Of a stretch of DNA of 64,000 bases, positions 34,076-42,134 are shown piece by piece (the first letter of the stretch is position 1; the number at the start of each line of letters is the position of its first letter). The stretch comes from Herbidospora mongoliensis (lineage in GTDB: Bacteria; Actinomycetota; Actinomycetes; Streptosporangiales; Streptosporangiaceae): NCBI RefSeq assembly GCF_001570545.1, contig NZ_BBXD01000026.1, positions 62,001 through 126,000 on the forward strand. The letters are read 5' to 3'. Below the pieces are notes generated by a model. That model was not told where the DNA came from. It did not search any database and saw only the letters and a list, made by a program, of their open reading frames with translations. The translations under genes were made by a program, and so were the position numbers.

Positions 34076-36151
34076 ATGACGAATCACCTCTGGCAGCAGG
34101 CCGACATCGCCACCAATTCCGAAACCGGCCGTCAGATCCTGGCCCGCCTCCTCGCCCCCGAGCTCGACCGTGCTGTGCAGAGCGGGCTGCTCACCGGCTG
34201 GTGGTACATCCGCAAGCAGGTGTGGCGGCTCCGCGTCTGCACTGACGCCGCCGGCTTCGCCACCGTCGCCGACCAGCTCGACAAGCTCGTCGTCGACGGG
34301 CAGATCCTTCACTGGCACCCGAACATCTACGAACCCGAGATCATCGCCTTCGGTGGCTCAGACGGCATTGACTGCGCTCACCGCCTCTTCCACGTCGACA
34401 GCCACCACCTGCTCGCCCGTGAACGCACCCCGTCACCGCTGGGCCAGCGGGAAATCACCGCCATGCTCTGCGCTGTCCTGCTGCGCGCCGCGGGACTCGA
34501 CCGCTACGAACAGGGCGACGTGTGGGCCAAGGTCGCCGAAGAACGACCGATCGACCTCGTCGATCCGGCCGTGTTCGATGAGCAGCGCCGCGCGCCTCTG
34601 GTGACGGCCATGACGCGGCTGCTCAGCGTCAACCCGGTCGGACTGACCGAATCGGACGGTCCGCTTGCCGGATACCGGCCCTGGATCGACGCGTTCGAGG
34701 AGACCGGTCAAGCGCTGCTCACGCTGGCCCAACGTGGCCTGCTGACGCGCGGGCTACGCGCCGTGCTGGCGCACCACATCATCTTTCACGCCAACCGGGC
34801 CGGGATCTCCGTGTCCGATCTATCCACTATGGCGGCCCTCGCCATGACCGGCACCTTCGGCTTCGACGCCGTGGTGTTGCTCCGGCCAGGGTCACCACCG
34901 ACCTTTAAGGTTTCCCAGATGACTACCGTAAGTGATCAAGAGGCAACTCCCGAGGCCCTTCGCGTCGCGATGACCGAGAGGCTGGCCGGGGACCAGGTGA
35001 TCCAGAGTCCTGGCGTGCGCGCCGCGTTCGCAGCTGTTCCCCGCCACCTGTTCGTTCCCCACGTTCCGGCACGAGACGCCTACGCCGACGAGCCGGTCTA
35101 CACCAAGACCGCTGGCGACGGTGCCAAGATCAGTGCGGCCAGCCAGCCCCGCATCGTCGGCATGATGCTCGAACAGCTCGACCTCCGACCCGGTGACCGG
35201 GTGCTTGAGGCCGGCGCGGGCACCGGTTACAACGCCGCCCTCATGGGGCACCTGGTCGGCGAGGCCGGACACGTCACCACCATCGACGTCGACGCCGATC
35301 TCGTCGACGGCGCCCGCCAGCACCTCGCCGCGGCCGAGGTCGGCAACGTCGATGTCCTCCTGGCGGACGGCGCACTCGGCCACCCGGACGGCGCCCCCTA
35401 CAACCGGATCATCGCCACCGTCGGCGCCTACGAGGTCCCCACCGCCTGGCTTGACCAGCTCGCCGCAGACGGCCGTCTGGTCGTCCCGCTCCGGCTGCGA
35501 GGCGCCGCATCCCGCTCCATCGCATTCGTTCGCACCGGCGAGGGATGGCGCAGCGTCGACTCCCAGCTCGCCGTCTTCATGCCGCTGCGCGGGCTCGGGG
35601 ACGACGCCCGGCGGATCGTGGCCCTCAACTCCGAGCGGGACGTGACGCTCCAGGTCAACAAGGACCAGGACGTTGACGCCGGCCAGCTCGCCGACCTGCT
35701 CGACACTCTGGCCGTGACCGTGTGGACCGGCGTCGTCTTCCCGCCGATGGTGCCGTACGAGTGGCTCGACCTGTGGCTGGCGCTGCGGCTCCCGAACTCC
35801 ATCATGCGGATGAACGCGGCCGAGGCGGCGATCGACCGCAAGCAGGTCGATCCGATGTTCCCGTGGGGCGCGATGGCCACCGTCGAAGGACCGAACCTCG
35901 CCTACCTCGCCCTGCGTCCGGCCACGCCGGTCGACGGGCAGAAACGGTACGAGATCGGCGTCACCGGCCACGGGCCCGCCGCCGTGTCCCTGGCCGACCG
36001 CATCGCTGCGGAGGCAACCACCTGGGATGCTCGGTTCCGGCACCGCGCTGTTCGCTTCGAGCTGTCCGACACCGCCCCGACAGCCAACCCGGACGAGGGC
36101 CAGTTCGTCATCGACCGGCCGCGCCACCCCATCAGCGTCATCTGGGAATGA
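34076..36151 (+). CDS. FxLD-system methyltransferase: SpaB_C-like domain fused to PIMT
   Basis: 691 residues in two parts. The N-terminal part (about 1-285) is a thiopeptide-type bacteriocin biosynthesis/SpaB_C-like domain (GWWYIRKQVWRLRVC near residue 40). From about 290 it is a protein-L-isoaspartate O-methyltransferase homologue with FVPHVPARDAYADEPVYTKT, the SAM motif VLEAGAGTGYNAALMG and IIATVGAYEVPTAWLDQL. PIMT homologues in lanthipeptide clusters methylate a core Asp so that it cyclises to a succinimide and becomes isoAsp. The PIMT region is followed by an extra C-terminal domain (about 510-691). ATG at 34076 with GAGGGA upstream. The fusion likely presents the ring-bearing peptide to the methyltransferase. 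Confidence 0.9.
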   Translation: MTNHLWQQADIATNSETGRQILARLLAPELDRAVQSGLLTGWWYIRKQVWRLRVCTDAAGFATVADQLDKLVVDGQILHWHPNIYEPEIIAFGGSDGIDCAHRLFHVDSHHLLARERTPSPLGQREITAMLCAVLLRAAGLDRYEQGDVWAKVAEERPIDLVDPAVFDEQRRAPLVTAMTRLLSVNPVGLTESDGPLAGYRPWIDAFEETGQALLTLAQRGLLTRGLRAVLAHHIIFHANRAGISVSDLSTMAALAMTGTFGFDAVVLLRPGSPPTFKVSQMTTVSDQEATPEALRVAMTERLAGDQVIQSPGVRAAFAAVPRHLFVPHVPARDAYADEPVYTKTAGDGAKISAASQPRIVGMMLEQLDLRPGDRVLEAGAGTGYNAALMGHLVGEAGHVTTIDVDADLVDGARQHLAAAEVGNVDVLLADGALGHPDGAPYNRIIATVGAYEVPTAWLDQLAADGRLVVPLRLRGAASRSIAFVRTGEGWRSVDSQLAVFMPLRGLGDDARRIVALNSERDVTLQVNKDQDVDAGQLADLLDTLAVTVWTGVVFPPMVPYEWLDLWLALRLPNSIMRMNAAEAAIDRKQVDPMFPWGAMATVEGPNLAYLALRPATPVDGQKRYEIGVTGHGPAAVSLADRIAAEATTWDARFRHRAVRFELSDTAPTANPDEGQFVIDRPRHPISVIWE

Positions 36152-36155
36152 CGCG

Positions 36156-37283
36156 ATGGACCCCACCGGGCCGATAGCACAACGCTTTCCTCTGATCGCC
36201 CGGTCGCGTCCACCGTGTACAGCCTTGTCCGCGAGGATCACCGCTCTCGCTGAACTCGCGGACAGGGCTGCCCAGGATGGCGACCGGACCACCGCATCAC
36301 GTGTCCACAACCAGGCCGCCCTCATCGCGTCGGATTGTGGGCAGCCCGACCTCGCCCGTGCCTGGTGCCACCGCCACGCACTCGCCTATCTCGCCGGGCC
36401 GGTCGACGACTCCCAAACAGCCCGCAACGCTCTCGAACCCCTGGTCAACCTAGCCCGGCTCCACACTCGCGCCGGCTCCGGAGATGCTGCTGTCGCTCTG
36501 CTCGACGACCTCTACCAGTCTGTCCTGAGCCGAATAGACACGGTCATCGACGGCCTGACTGTCCCTGCGGCCGCACTTACCAACACCGCCGACGGCCACC
36601 GTGAACTCAGCCGCTGGCTGTGGAGTGTGCAACTGGCCGACGGCACTCGTGCCCTGACCGTCGCTGGCCGCTGGTACGAAGCCGAGACCTGGCTGCGGTG
36701 CCACAACGGCATCGGTACGCGAATGCTCGACGGACGCCAGGTCGCCATCATCGCCCGCGCCACCTGCGGCGAGCACTCCGATGCCCTGCAATTGCTCGCC
36801 GACACCGAACCTGGTGAGCCGTGGGAGGCCGCCGTGAACGCCTGCCTCACCACGCTGATCCGAGCGGACATCCAGCAGTTGCGCCCATCTGACCTGGCTG
36901 GCGTGGTGTCCCGGTGCCGGAACGTACAGCCGGACGCCACGCTGGTGGTCTTCCGTACCCGGCTGGCGCTGTCGCTCATCGACGCCATCGGCGACCTCAA
37001 TCATCCAACCGCGCAAGCCGTCGCACACGACATATTCCGTGCCGTCCTCGACGCCCGCGATGGCTATGCCGCCCGTGACCTCTTGGCGCACCACGACTGC
37101 ATCTCGGCAGGAACTGCTGAACAGGCCCAGGACCTGGAGACCGTGCTAGACCAGAGTGGCCTCGGCCGACCGCTGCCCACGTCAACGATCGATCTGCTGG
37201 AGACGGCCCTCTCCGTCAGCGAAGCCGTCATCACACAGTTCGCATCGCACAGAGCCAGCGAGCCTCAACAGCCGGGAAGGTGA
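36156..37283 (+). CDS. Unknown alpha-helical (TPR-like) protein of the FxLD cluster
   Basis: 375 residues, almost wholly alpha-helical, with repeated Ala/Leu/Asp helical hairpins (LAELADRAAQDGDRTTASRV, LIASDCGQPDLARAWCHRHA, LVNLARLHTRAGSGDAAVAL), which suggests a TPR-like solenoid. No catalytic motif. ATG at 36156 lies four bases after the methyltransferase stop, with GGGA nearby, so it is the last gene of the operon. Possible roles are peptide chaperone or regulation; neither is shown. Confidence 0.72.
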   Translation: MDPTGPIAQRFPLIARSRPPCTALSARITALAELADRAAQDGDRTTASRVHNQAALIASDCGQPDLARAWCHRHALAYLAGPVDDSQTARNALEPLVNLARLHTRAGSGDAAVALLDDLYQSVLSRIDTVIDGLTVPAAALTNTADGHRELSRWLWSVQLADGTRALTVAGRWYEAETWLRCHNGIGTRMLDGRQVAIIARATCGEHSDALQLLADTEPGEPWEAAVNACLTTLIRADIQQLRPSDLAGVVSRCRNVQPDATLVVFRTRLALSLIDAIGDLNHPTAQAVAHDIFRAVLDARDGYAARDLLAHHDCISAGTAEQAQDLETVLDQSGLGRPLPTSTIDLLETALSVSEAVITQFASHRASEPQQPGR

Positions 37284-37554
37284 GGTAGGTGATCCGCCGG
37301 CATCACCGACTGATGTGGTGGACGCCGATCAACTCCACAGTGTCGTACATGCCGTTCCCTCAGGTTGGACGGCGGGGAGGGGAGCATGCTCGGCCCTCCC
37401 CGCCGCCAGCCGCCAGACCTGCCGTCCGCGCCTGCGGGGGCTACGCGCAGGACGGCTTCGCCCAGGCCCACGGAACCTGGGGTTGGTCGGCGGCGGTTCA
37501 TCGGAGTGAGAGTTGGGTTCCGCGTCGGTCTTCGCTCTCACCGGGGGGCGCTAG

Positions 37555-38106
37555 TCAGCTCGCGGACTGGCTGACAGGGGTGCGCTCGATCAGATCTTCC
37601 AGTCCGCGGATCAGCCGTGCGCCGTGCGGGAGGACTTCGCCGGCTTCCAGCCCGAGGGGGCGGATAAGCGCCGCGTACATCCCATACCGGATTGGCTGCT
37701 GGCAGTCCTTGATCATGGAGTGTCCGATGGTGACGATCCGGTCCGGGCGGCATACCGCAGCCGTGGTGACCAGTTCGTAGAAGATGCCGTCCGGCTTGCT
37801 CAATCCCAGTTGCCCTGACTGGAGGAATACGGCGAATAGCTCGTCGATCCCCGCTTCCCGCAGTCCCCATCGCCGGTCCAGGCCGGGGTTGCTGTCGGTG
37901 GCCAGCACCAGCCGGAAGCCCGCCGCGTAAAGTCCGTGCACTACCTCGGCGTGTTCGGCCTTGACCGGGGGCATCCCAAGCGCCGGGTTGATGGCGGCGT
38001 CTTTGTCGGTCAGGGCCGCATAGTCGAGTACCAGGCAGGCGATGCCGTTCAGCCACGACGCCGCTCCAACGGGTTCGGTCCGCGATTCCTCCGTCTTCTG
38101 TGTCAT
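37555..38106 (-). CDS. HAD-like protein with altered catalytic motifs
   Basis: 183 residues. Overall HAD-superfamily order: motif I region CLVLDYAALTD, motif II FRLVLATDSNPG, motif III Lys in LGLSKPDGIFYELV and motif IV region RIVTIGHSMIKD. In motif I the second acidic residue of D-x-D is replaced by Ala (DYA), and in motif IV the usual first Asp is His (GHS), so normal phosphatase chemistry is doubtful. ATG at 38106, with GAGAGG just upstream. It points toward the lanthipeptide operon from the opposite strand and starts 40 bases after the end of the zinc-ribbon-like gene, so it could be the third gene of that minus-strand operon. Confidence 0.75.
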   Translation of the reverse strand: MTQKTEESRTEPVGAASWLNGIACLVLDYAALTDKDAAINPALGMPPVKAEHAEVVHGLYAAGFRLVLATDSNPGLDRRWGLREAGIDELFAVFLQSGQLGLSKPDGIFYELVTTAAVCRPDRIVTIGHSMIKDCQQPIRYGMYAALIRPLGLEAGEVLPHGARLIRGLEDLIERTPVSQSAS

Positions 38107-38146
38107 GGCCTCTCTTTCTCTCTGTTCGTCGTGACTCCGGTGAGCA

Positions 38147-38830
38147 TCACGACCGCCTTGTCTCTGGGGGATAGGGGGCTGCGGGTTGAAGGTCGTCAAC
38201 CTGGACGATGAGCTGGGTCGCCAATGCGTATGGCAGCAGGTCGGCCCGGCTGAAAGACACCTCCACGTTGTGCTCCCCTGTGGGAACCGCCTGGTAGAGG
38301 CCAGCGCCGCAGCGTGGGCCAGGGGTGTACATGTCGGCCAGGACCGCAGCCACATGGGACCGGCCTGCTGTGTACACCGCTGAGGAGATTCCCAACCGGG
38401 GGCAGCTGTCCAGCGCTTCGGGGATGCAGGTCCTACAGGTCGGGGGTGCGCTGGTCAGGCCACTCGTCTCGTCGATCTCCCGGAACGCCGTCGCGGTCAT
38501 GATCCACGGAATGCGGCCATCATCGTCCGGCGCCGGTTCTCCGCATACCTGGCACAGCAGTCTCTCCATCGCTGCCCACTGACGCCGTGTATTGAGTAGC
38601 CGCCACTGAGGCAACCCCGCCCGTGTCTGCAAACAGCGCGCTCGCAACACCCCGCTCACCACATCGCCCCTCTGGCTGAGGCGATAGGACAACCGGACGC
38701 CTCCGATCGATCGCTTCACGAACCCGATCGGGGTGGAGACCAGCTCACCGGAATACGCGATCACGAACGGGACGCGCAGCTTTGGTTGCACCATCGGCCA
38801 CGTCACGACGAGATCGCCCGTTCCGCGCAC
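38147..38830 (-). CDS. Unknown protein with zinc-ribbon-like cysteine pairs
   Basis: 227 residues. It has RLLCQVCGEPAPDDDGR (C-x-x-C) and PPTCRTCIPEALDSCP (C-x-x-C), which together could bind a zinc ion in the middle of the protein, between a beta-rich N-terminal part (PFVIAYSGELVSTPIGFVKR) and a C-terminal part. No family recognised. The first in-frame start is GTG at 38830, overlapping the end of the ATPase gene by 28 bases; an ATG at 38794 is an alternative. The overlap places it in one operon with the anti-sigma-type ATPase. Confidence 0.65.
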   Translation of the reverse strand: MRGTGDLVVTWPMVQPKLRVPFVIAYSGELVSTPIGFVKRSIGGVRLSYRLSQRGDVVSGVLRARCLQTRAGLPQWRLLNTRRQWAAMERLLCQVCGEPAPDDDGRIPWIMTATAFREIDETSGLTSAPPTCRTCIPEALDSCPRLGISSAVYTAGRSHVAAVLADMYTPGPRCGAGLYQAVPTGEHNVEVSFSRADLLPYALATQLIVQVDDLQPAAPYPPETRRS

Positions 38831-39573
38831 GGTCGCGCGGTACCGATTGCGGGTGGCGATCCCTCGTAGGCCGTGATGGTCGCCGCCGTCTGCTCGGACT
38901 TGGGCACCGTCACTAGACGTAACGTGTCGGCTCCCGCACCCGCCTCCACCGTCGCGTACACGACCTTCCCGCCGGGGAGCGGACGCCGGTAACCCCAGGC
39001 CCGTGACAGCGCGCCAACCAGCAGCAGTCCCCGGCCGCCTTCCTCTTCCTCTGTGGGGTTGACCGCCTTCGGCGGCATGCGGGAGCGGTCCCAGACCTCT
39101 ACAACGATGCCAGTCCGGATCTGGTAGAGGCCCAGGCCAACCACCGTCGGCGGTTCGCCGGACTCCCCGGCGTTACGGCTTTCGGCGGCCAGGGCGTCTG
39201 CCGTCGCCTTCAGAGCGTTGGAGATGAGTTCCGCGGTGATGAGCTCCACGCTCTCCACCAGGTCCGGGCGCTGCCACTGATGGAGCAGATCCCGAACCAA
39301 GGCGCGCGCCACGCGTACGGAGATCGGGTGCGCAGACAGCTTTTCGTAGGGCCGCCGAATGCCTTCGACGCTGCCCTCTGCCTCGTACCTACGACGCTCT
39401 CCGGTGCCGGCCTCGGTGCGTCGCTCCTGTGGCACTCCTGGTAAGCCTGCCGGTGAAGAACCATGTCGTCCGCCGTTGTCCCGGGCGATGTCGTGCACCG
39501 TCGGGTCAGGTTGTTGCTTGTGTCGAGTAGTTCGGAAGCCATCCACGGGTCGCACCTCCCAGAGCGCGGTCAC
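38803..39573 (-). CDS. GHKL ATP-binding protein, anti-sigma factor kinase type (RsbW-like)
   Basis: 256 residues from the GTG at 39573, but the catalytic domain begins only near residue 75 (YEKLSAHPISVRVARALVRD), so a downstream start is quite possible. GHKL motifs: N box ELITAELISNALKA, G1 VWDRSRMPPKAV, G2 EEGGRGLLLVGALSRAWGY. In streptomycete-like bacteria these small ATPases bind and phosphorylate anti-sigma antagonists or act with XRE/DUF397 partners. First gene of a minus-strand operon with the zinc-ribbon-like protein. Its partner sigma factor is not in the window. Confidence 0.82.
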   Translation of the reverse strand: MTALWEVRPVDGFRTTRHKQQPDPTVHDIARDNGGRHGSSPAGLPGVPQERRTEAGTGERRRYEAEGSVEGIRRPYEKLSAHPISVRVARALVRDLLHQWQRPDLVESVELITAELISNALKATADALAAESRNAGESGEPPTVVGLGLYQIRTGIVVEVWDRSRMPPKAVNPTEEEEGGRGLLLVGALSRAWGYRRPLPGGKVVYATVEAGAGADTLRLVTVPKSEQTAATITAYEGSPPAIGTARPCAERAISS

Positions 39574-39903
39574 AGTTCGGCGGCCACGCGGCAGTAGCCT
39601 GAAGATTCGTCTTTCGCGGCAGACCCGTTATCCGCAGTCGCCCCGTAGGTTTCGGTGACTCGTTTCCGTGCTGGCCGGGGAGTCCTGGCGGCGCCTCGGC
39701 GTCGAGCAGCATGCCGGGCGCCGCCAGGCGAGGAGAGCGTTACTCCGGCCATTGGTGCCCTCCTCGAGTACGGCCTGGCTGTTCCCTCCTTGCCAGCCAG
39801 GTCGTACGTGGGGACGTGGGGCGCCGCACCGCACCACGTCTGGGTCACAGGTTTTGGGGTGTTAGTACGCCGAAACGGATGAGTTTCGATCTCGGCTTCG
39901 CAG
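39574..39903. other. 330-base gap
   Basis: It carries the promoter of the minus-strand ATPase operon. Small frames on both strands have no coding bias. The missing DNA-binding half of the GntR gene that follows is not found here. Confidence 0.4.
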
Positions 39904-40455
39904 ATGCTGTCCGCGTTTCTCATACGACTTGGAAGCGACCGCTACTCGCCCAAATACCGTGAATCCGGGCTGTCGCCATTCCTGCTTGAGTGCGCGAAGC
40001 AGGGAAAGACCGGCCGCTTCGAGGTGCTGAGCATCGAACGAGCTGTTCCGCCGGCAGAAGTTTCTTCGCGTCTCCGGATCTCCGCCACTGAACACAGCGT
40101 TCTCGTACGCGAAAACATATTCTTCGCCGATGCCGACCCGGTTCATCGGGTCACGACGTACATCCCGTGGGTCATAGCAGAGGGGACCGGCCTTCTCAAT
40201 CCCGACGTAGGCCATCCCTATGGAATCCACGGGATTCTGGAAGAGCGCGGCCACATCATGAAAAGGCAGCAAGAGGATGTCGGGGCGCGAATGCCGAAGG
40301 TCGACGAGGTTGGATACCTGCAACTCCCTCCCGGTGTGCCAGTGCTCGACACGGTGCATATCAGTATCGATCAGGATGGTACGCCCTATGAAATGACAAG
40401 ATTTGTCTCGCGCTCTGACCTTGCTGGCCTGTCCTATGAGATGCCTATTGAATGA
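39904..40455 (+). pseudogene. GntR-family regulator, only the UTRA effector domain left
   Basis: About 183 codons. After a few residues it reads IRLGSDRYSPKYRESGLSPF, the linker that normally follows the GntR winged helix, then a UTRA domain: FEVLSIERAVPPAEVSSRLR, VLVRENIFFADADPVHRVTT, YIPWVIAEGTGLLNPD and a C-terminal VDTVHISIDQDGTPYEMTRF-like end. The N-terminal DNA-binding domain is absent and not found upstream, so the gene is decapitated. Its stop overlaps the start of the EamA gene (ATGA), as in an intact gntR-eamA operon. Confidence 0.7.
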
Positions 40456-40992
40456 TGAAGGGCATGGATCGAGTGGGAGGTGCGAATGTCGGCCGCCTGG
40501 CGCTTCTGGCGATCCTTTGGGGCTCAAACTTCCTATGGATCTCGATCGCTCTGCGAGGACTCTCCCCGGCCCAGGTGGCCTTCGCTCGACTGGCCCTCGG
40601 TGCACTGGTCCTTTTGATCGTGGTGCGGGTGCGAAACTTAGTCTTCCCTGCTAACGGCACCTTGTGGTTTCACCTGACCGTCGCGGCGCTATTCGCGAAT
40701 GCGATTCCATACACGCTGTTCGCGGTGGCTGAGCAATCGGTCAGTTCTAGTATCGCCGGAGTGATCAACGCCACTACGCCGATTTGGACGATCCTATTTG
40801 GGCTGTTCACGGGCTATGATCGTGCGATCTCCCGCTTGAAGCTCGCGGGATTCGGCATCGGCTTCGCCGGCACTGTGGTGATCTTCTCGCCGTGGCAGTC
40901 CAGTTCTGAGATTGCTAGCTGGGGAGGAGTCGCGGCCCTCATCTCTGCGGCAAGCTATGGAGTCAGCTATGTGTACATGAACCGCTTTCTAG
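40452..40992 (+). pseudogene. EamA/DMT-family transporter, C-terminal half missing
   Basis: About 178 codons of a drug/metabolite transporter: LALLAILWGSNFLWISIALR, GLSPAQVAFARLALGALVLL, IPYTLFAVAEQSVSSSIAGV and AGFGIGFAGTVVIFSPW, covering five or six helices of the usual ten. At about 40985-40993 the EamA sequence stops in the middle of a helix (YMNRFLA) and a DNA methyltransferase fragment follows in another frame. The open frame continues to 41792, but that part is out-of-frame methyltransferase sequence. Not expected to be functional. Confidence 0.75.
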
Positions 40993-41574
40993 CTGGCCGC
41001 GAACGGCAAGGTTGTGGTCGGAGACGCCCGCGCCATCAGCGCGCTGCTGTCCGATGCGGTTGGGCAGGCGGCGTTGGTTCTCACCTCGCCGCCCTACGGA
41101 GCCGCCACACACGGTCACGTGCGCTCCAGCCGCGACAGCGGCCAGCCCGGGGTCCGCAAGTGGAACCACCTCTACTCGCGGGACCGGGCCAACTTGGCTC
41201 ATCAAGGTCTGCCTGGTCTGCTGGAGGGGTTCGGCCGGATCCTGTCGGGTTGTGTCCGGCTGCTGCGGCCCGGCGGGGTGGTGGCGGTCACCGTCCGCCC
41301 CTATCGGGAACGCGGAGAACTCATCGACCTGCCGGGCCAGGTCCAGCAGGCCGCCGGACAGGTTGGTCTTGTCCTGACCGACCGGATCGTGTGCCTGCTG
41401 TGCGGGCTGGGCCAGGACCGTCTGGTGAACCGGGCGTCGTTCTTCCAGCTTCACGAGGCCCGCAAGGGCTGGGCGCGGGGTCTGCCGATCCACGCCACCG
41501 CGCACGAGGACCTGCTGATCTTCCGCAAGGCTCCGGCCGGCCCGATCCAAGCAGCGCCAGAGCAGAACCCATAG
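40993..41574 (+). pseudogene. DNA (amino)methyltransferase fragment, C-terminal half
   Basis: About 193 codons: NGKVVVGDARAISALLSDAV, VLTSPPYGAATHGHV (catalytic S-P-P-Y motif of amino-methylases), GRILSGCVRLLRPGGVVAVT, then VRPYRERGELIDLPGQV. In intact actinomycete homologues the SAM-binding D-P-F-C-G-x-G motif lies upstream of this segment; here it is missing because the sequence begins at the junction with EamA, right after an in-frame TAG (40990-40992). A GTG at 41014 could start a short protein, but it would lack the cofactor site. Confidence 0.72.
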
Positions 41575-41873
41575 CCATTCGGGGACTGACTAGTCCCAGG
41601 GCAATCGGCGTTCTGACCAGCGGATTTTGCTTGACGGCGGGTGTGGAGGTGGGCGTCGATACCGCCGCCACCGACCGGTGCCGCCACGTGCCCAGGGGGC
41701 CGCTGTACCCGACCTACGCGGGTCCAGCGCCCGGGGGTGCCGGACGGGCCGGTCGGTGGCGCAGCGCCCCGCACACGCCGCCGTCACCGTGACCGGCCGC
41801 CCTGTCGGCCGCCCGGCCGATCGAACCCATAGACGGCCGGTTTCGTGTCCCACCGCTTCCGCAGAGGTGATCA

Positions 41874-42134
41874 GTGAGGACGAACACGCGAAGCCTGCCG
41901 AACCTCCCCGGCAATCTCGGGGAGGCGGGGGCCGAGGTGGTCGACGTGGTGACCGCCGGACGACTGCTCGGCATGGGCCGTACCAAGGCCTACCGCCTGG
42001 CCCAAGACGGTGAGTTCCCGTGCCGGGTCCTGCGAATCGGCGGCCGGTACGTCGTCCCGGTCCGTGGTGTGCGGGCGCTGCTCGGATACGCCGACGACGA
42101 ACCCCGTCGCGGCGACGAGCACGAGAAGGGATGA
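41874..42134 (+). CDS. Excisionase-type helix-turn-helix protein
   Basis: 86 residues. MerR-like winged helix of the excisionase class: VVDVVTAGRLLGMGRTKAYR, LAQDGEFPCRVLRIGGRYVV (about 22-61). GTG at 41874 with GAGGTG nine bases upstream. It overlaps the integrase start by four bases (ATGA), the classic xis-int coupling of actinomycete integrative elements. It should direct the integrase toward excision. Confidence 0.85.
   Translation: MRTNTRSLPNLPGNLGEAGAEVVDVVTAGRLLGMGRTKAYRLAQDGEFPCRVLRIGGRYVVPVRGVRALLGYADDEPRRGDEHEKG

Noticed and set aside
34892-36325. 477-codon minus-strand frame across the PIMT-type methyltransferase
   Set aside because: Shadow frame; the plus strand has clear SAM-binding and PIMT motifs.
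40993-41792. Extension of the EamA frame to give a 446-residue transporter
   Set aside because: Beyond about residue 178 the frame is Arg/Pro/Gly-rich out-of-frame methyltransferase sequence; the gene is truncated.
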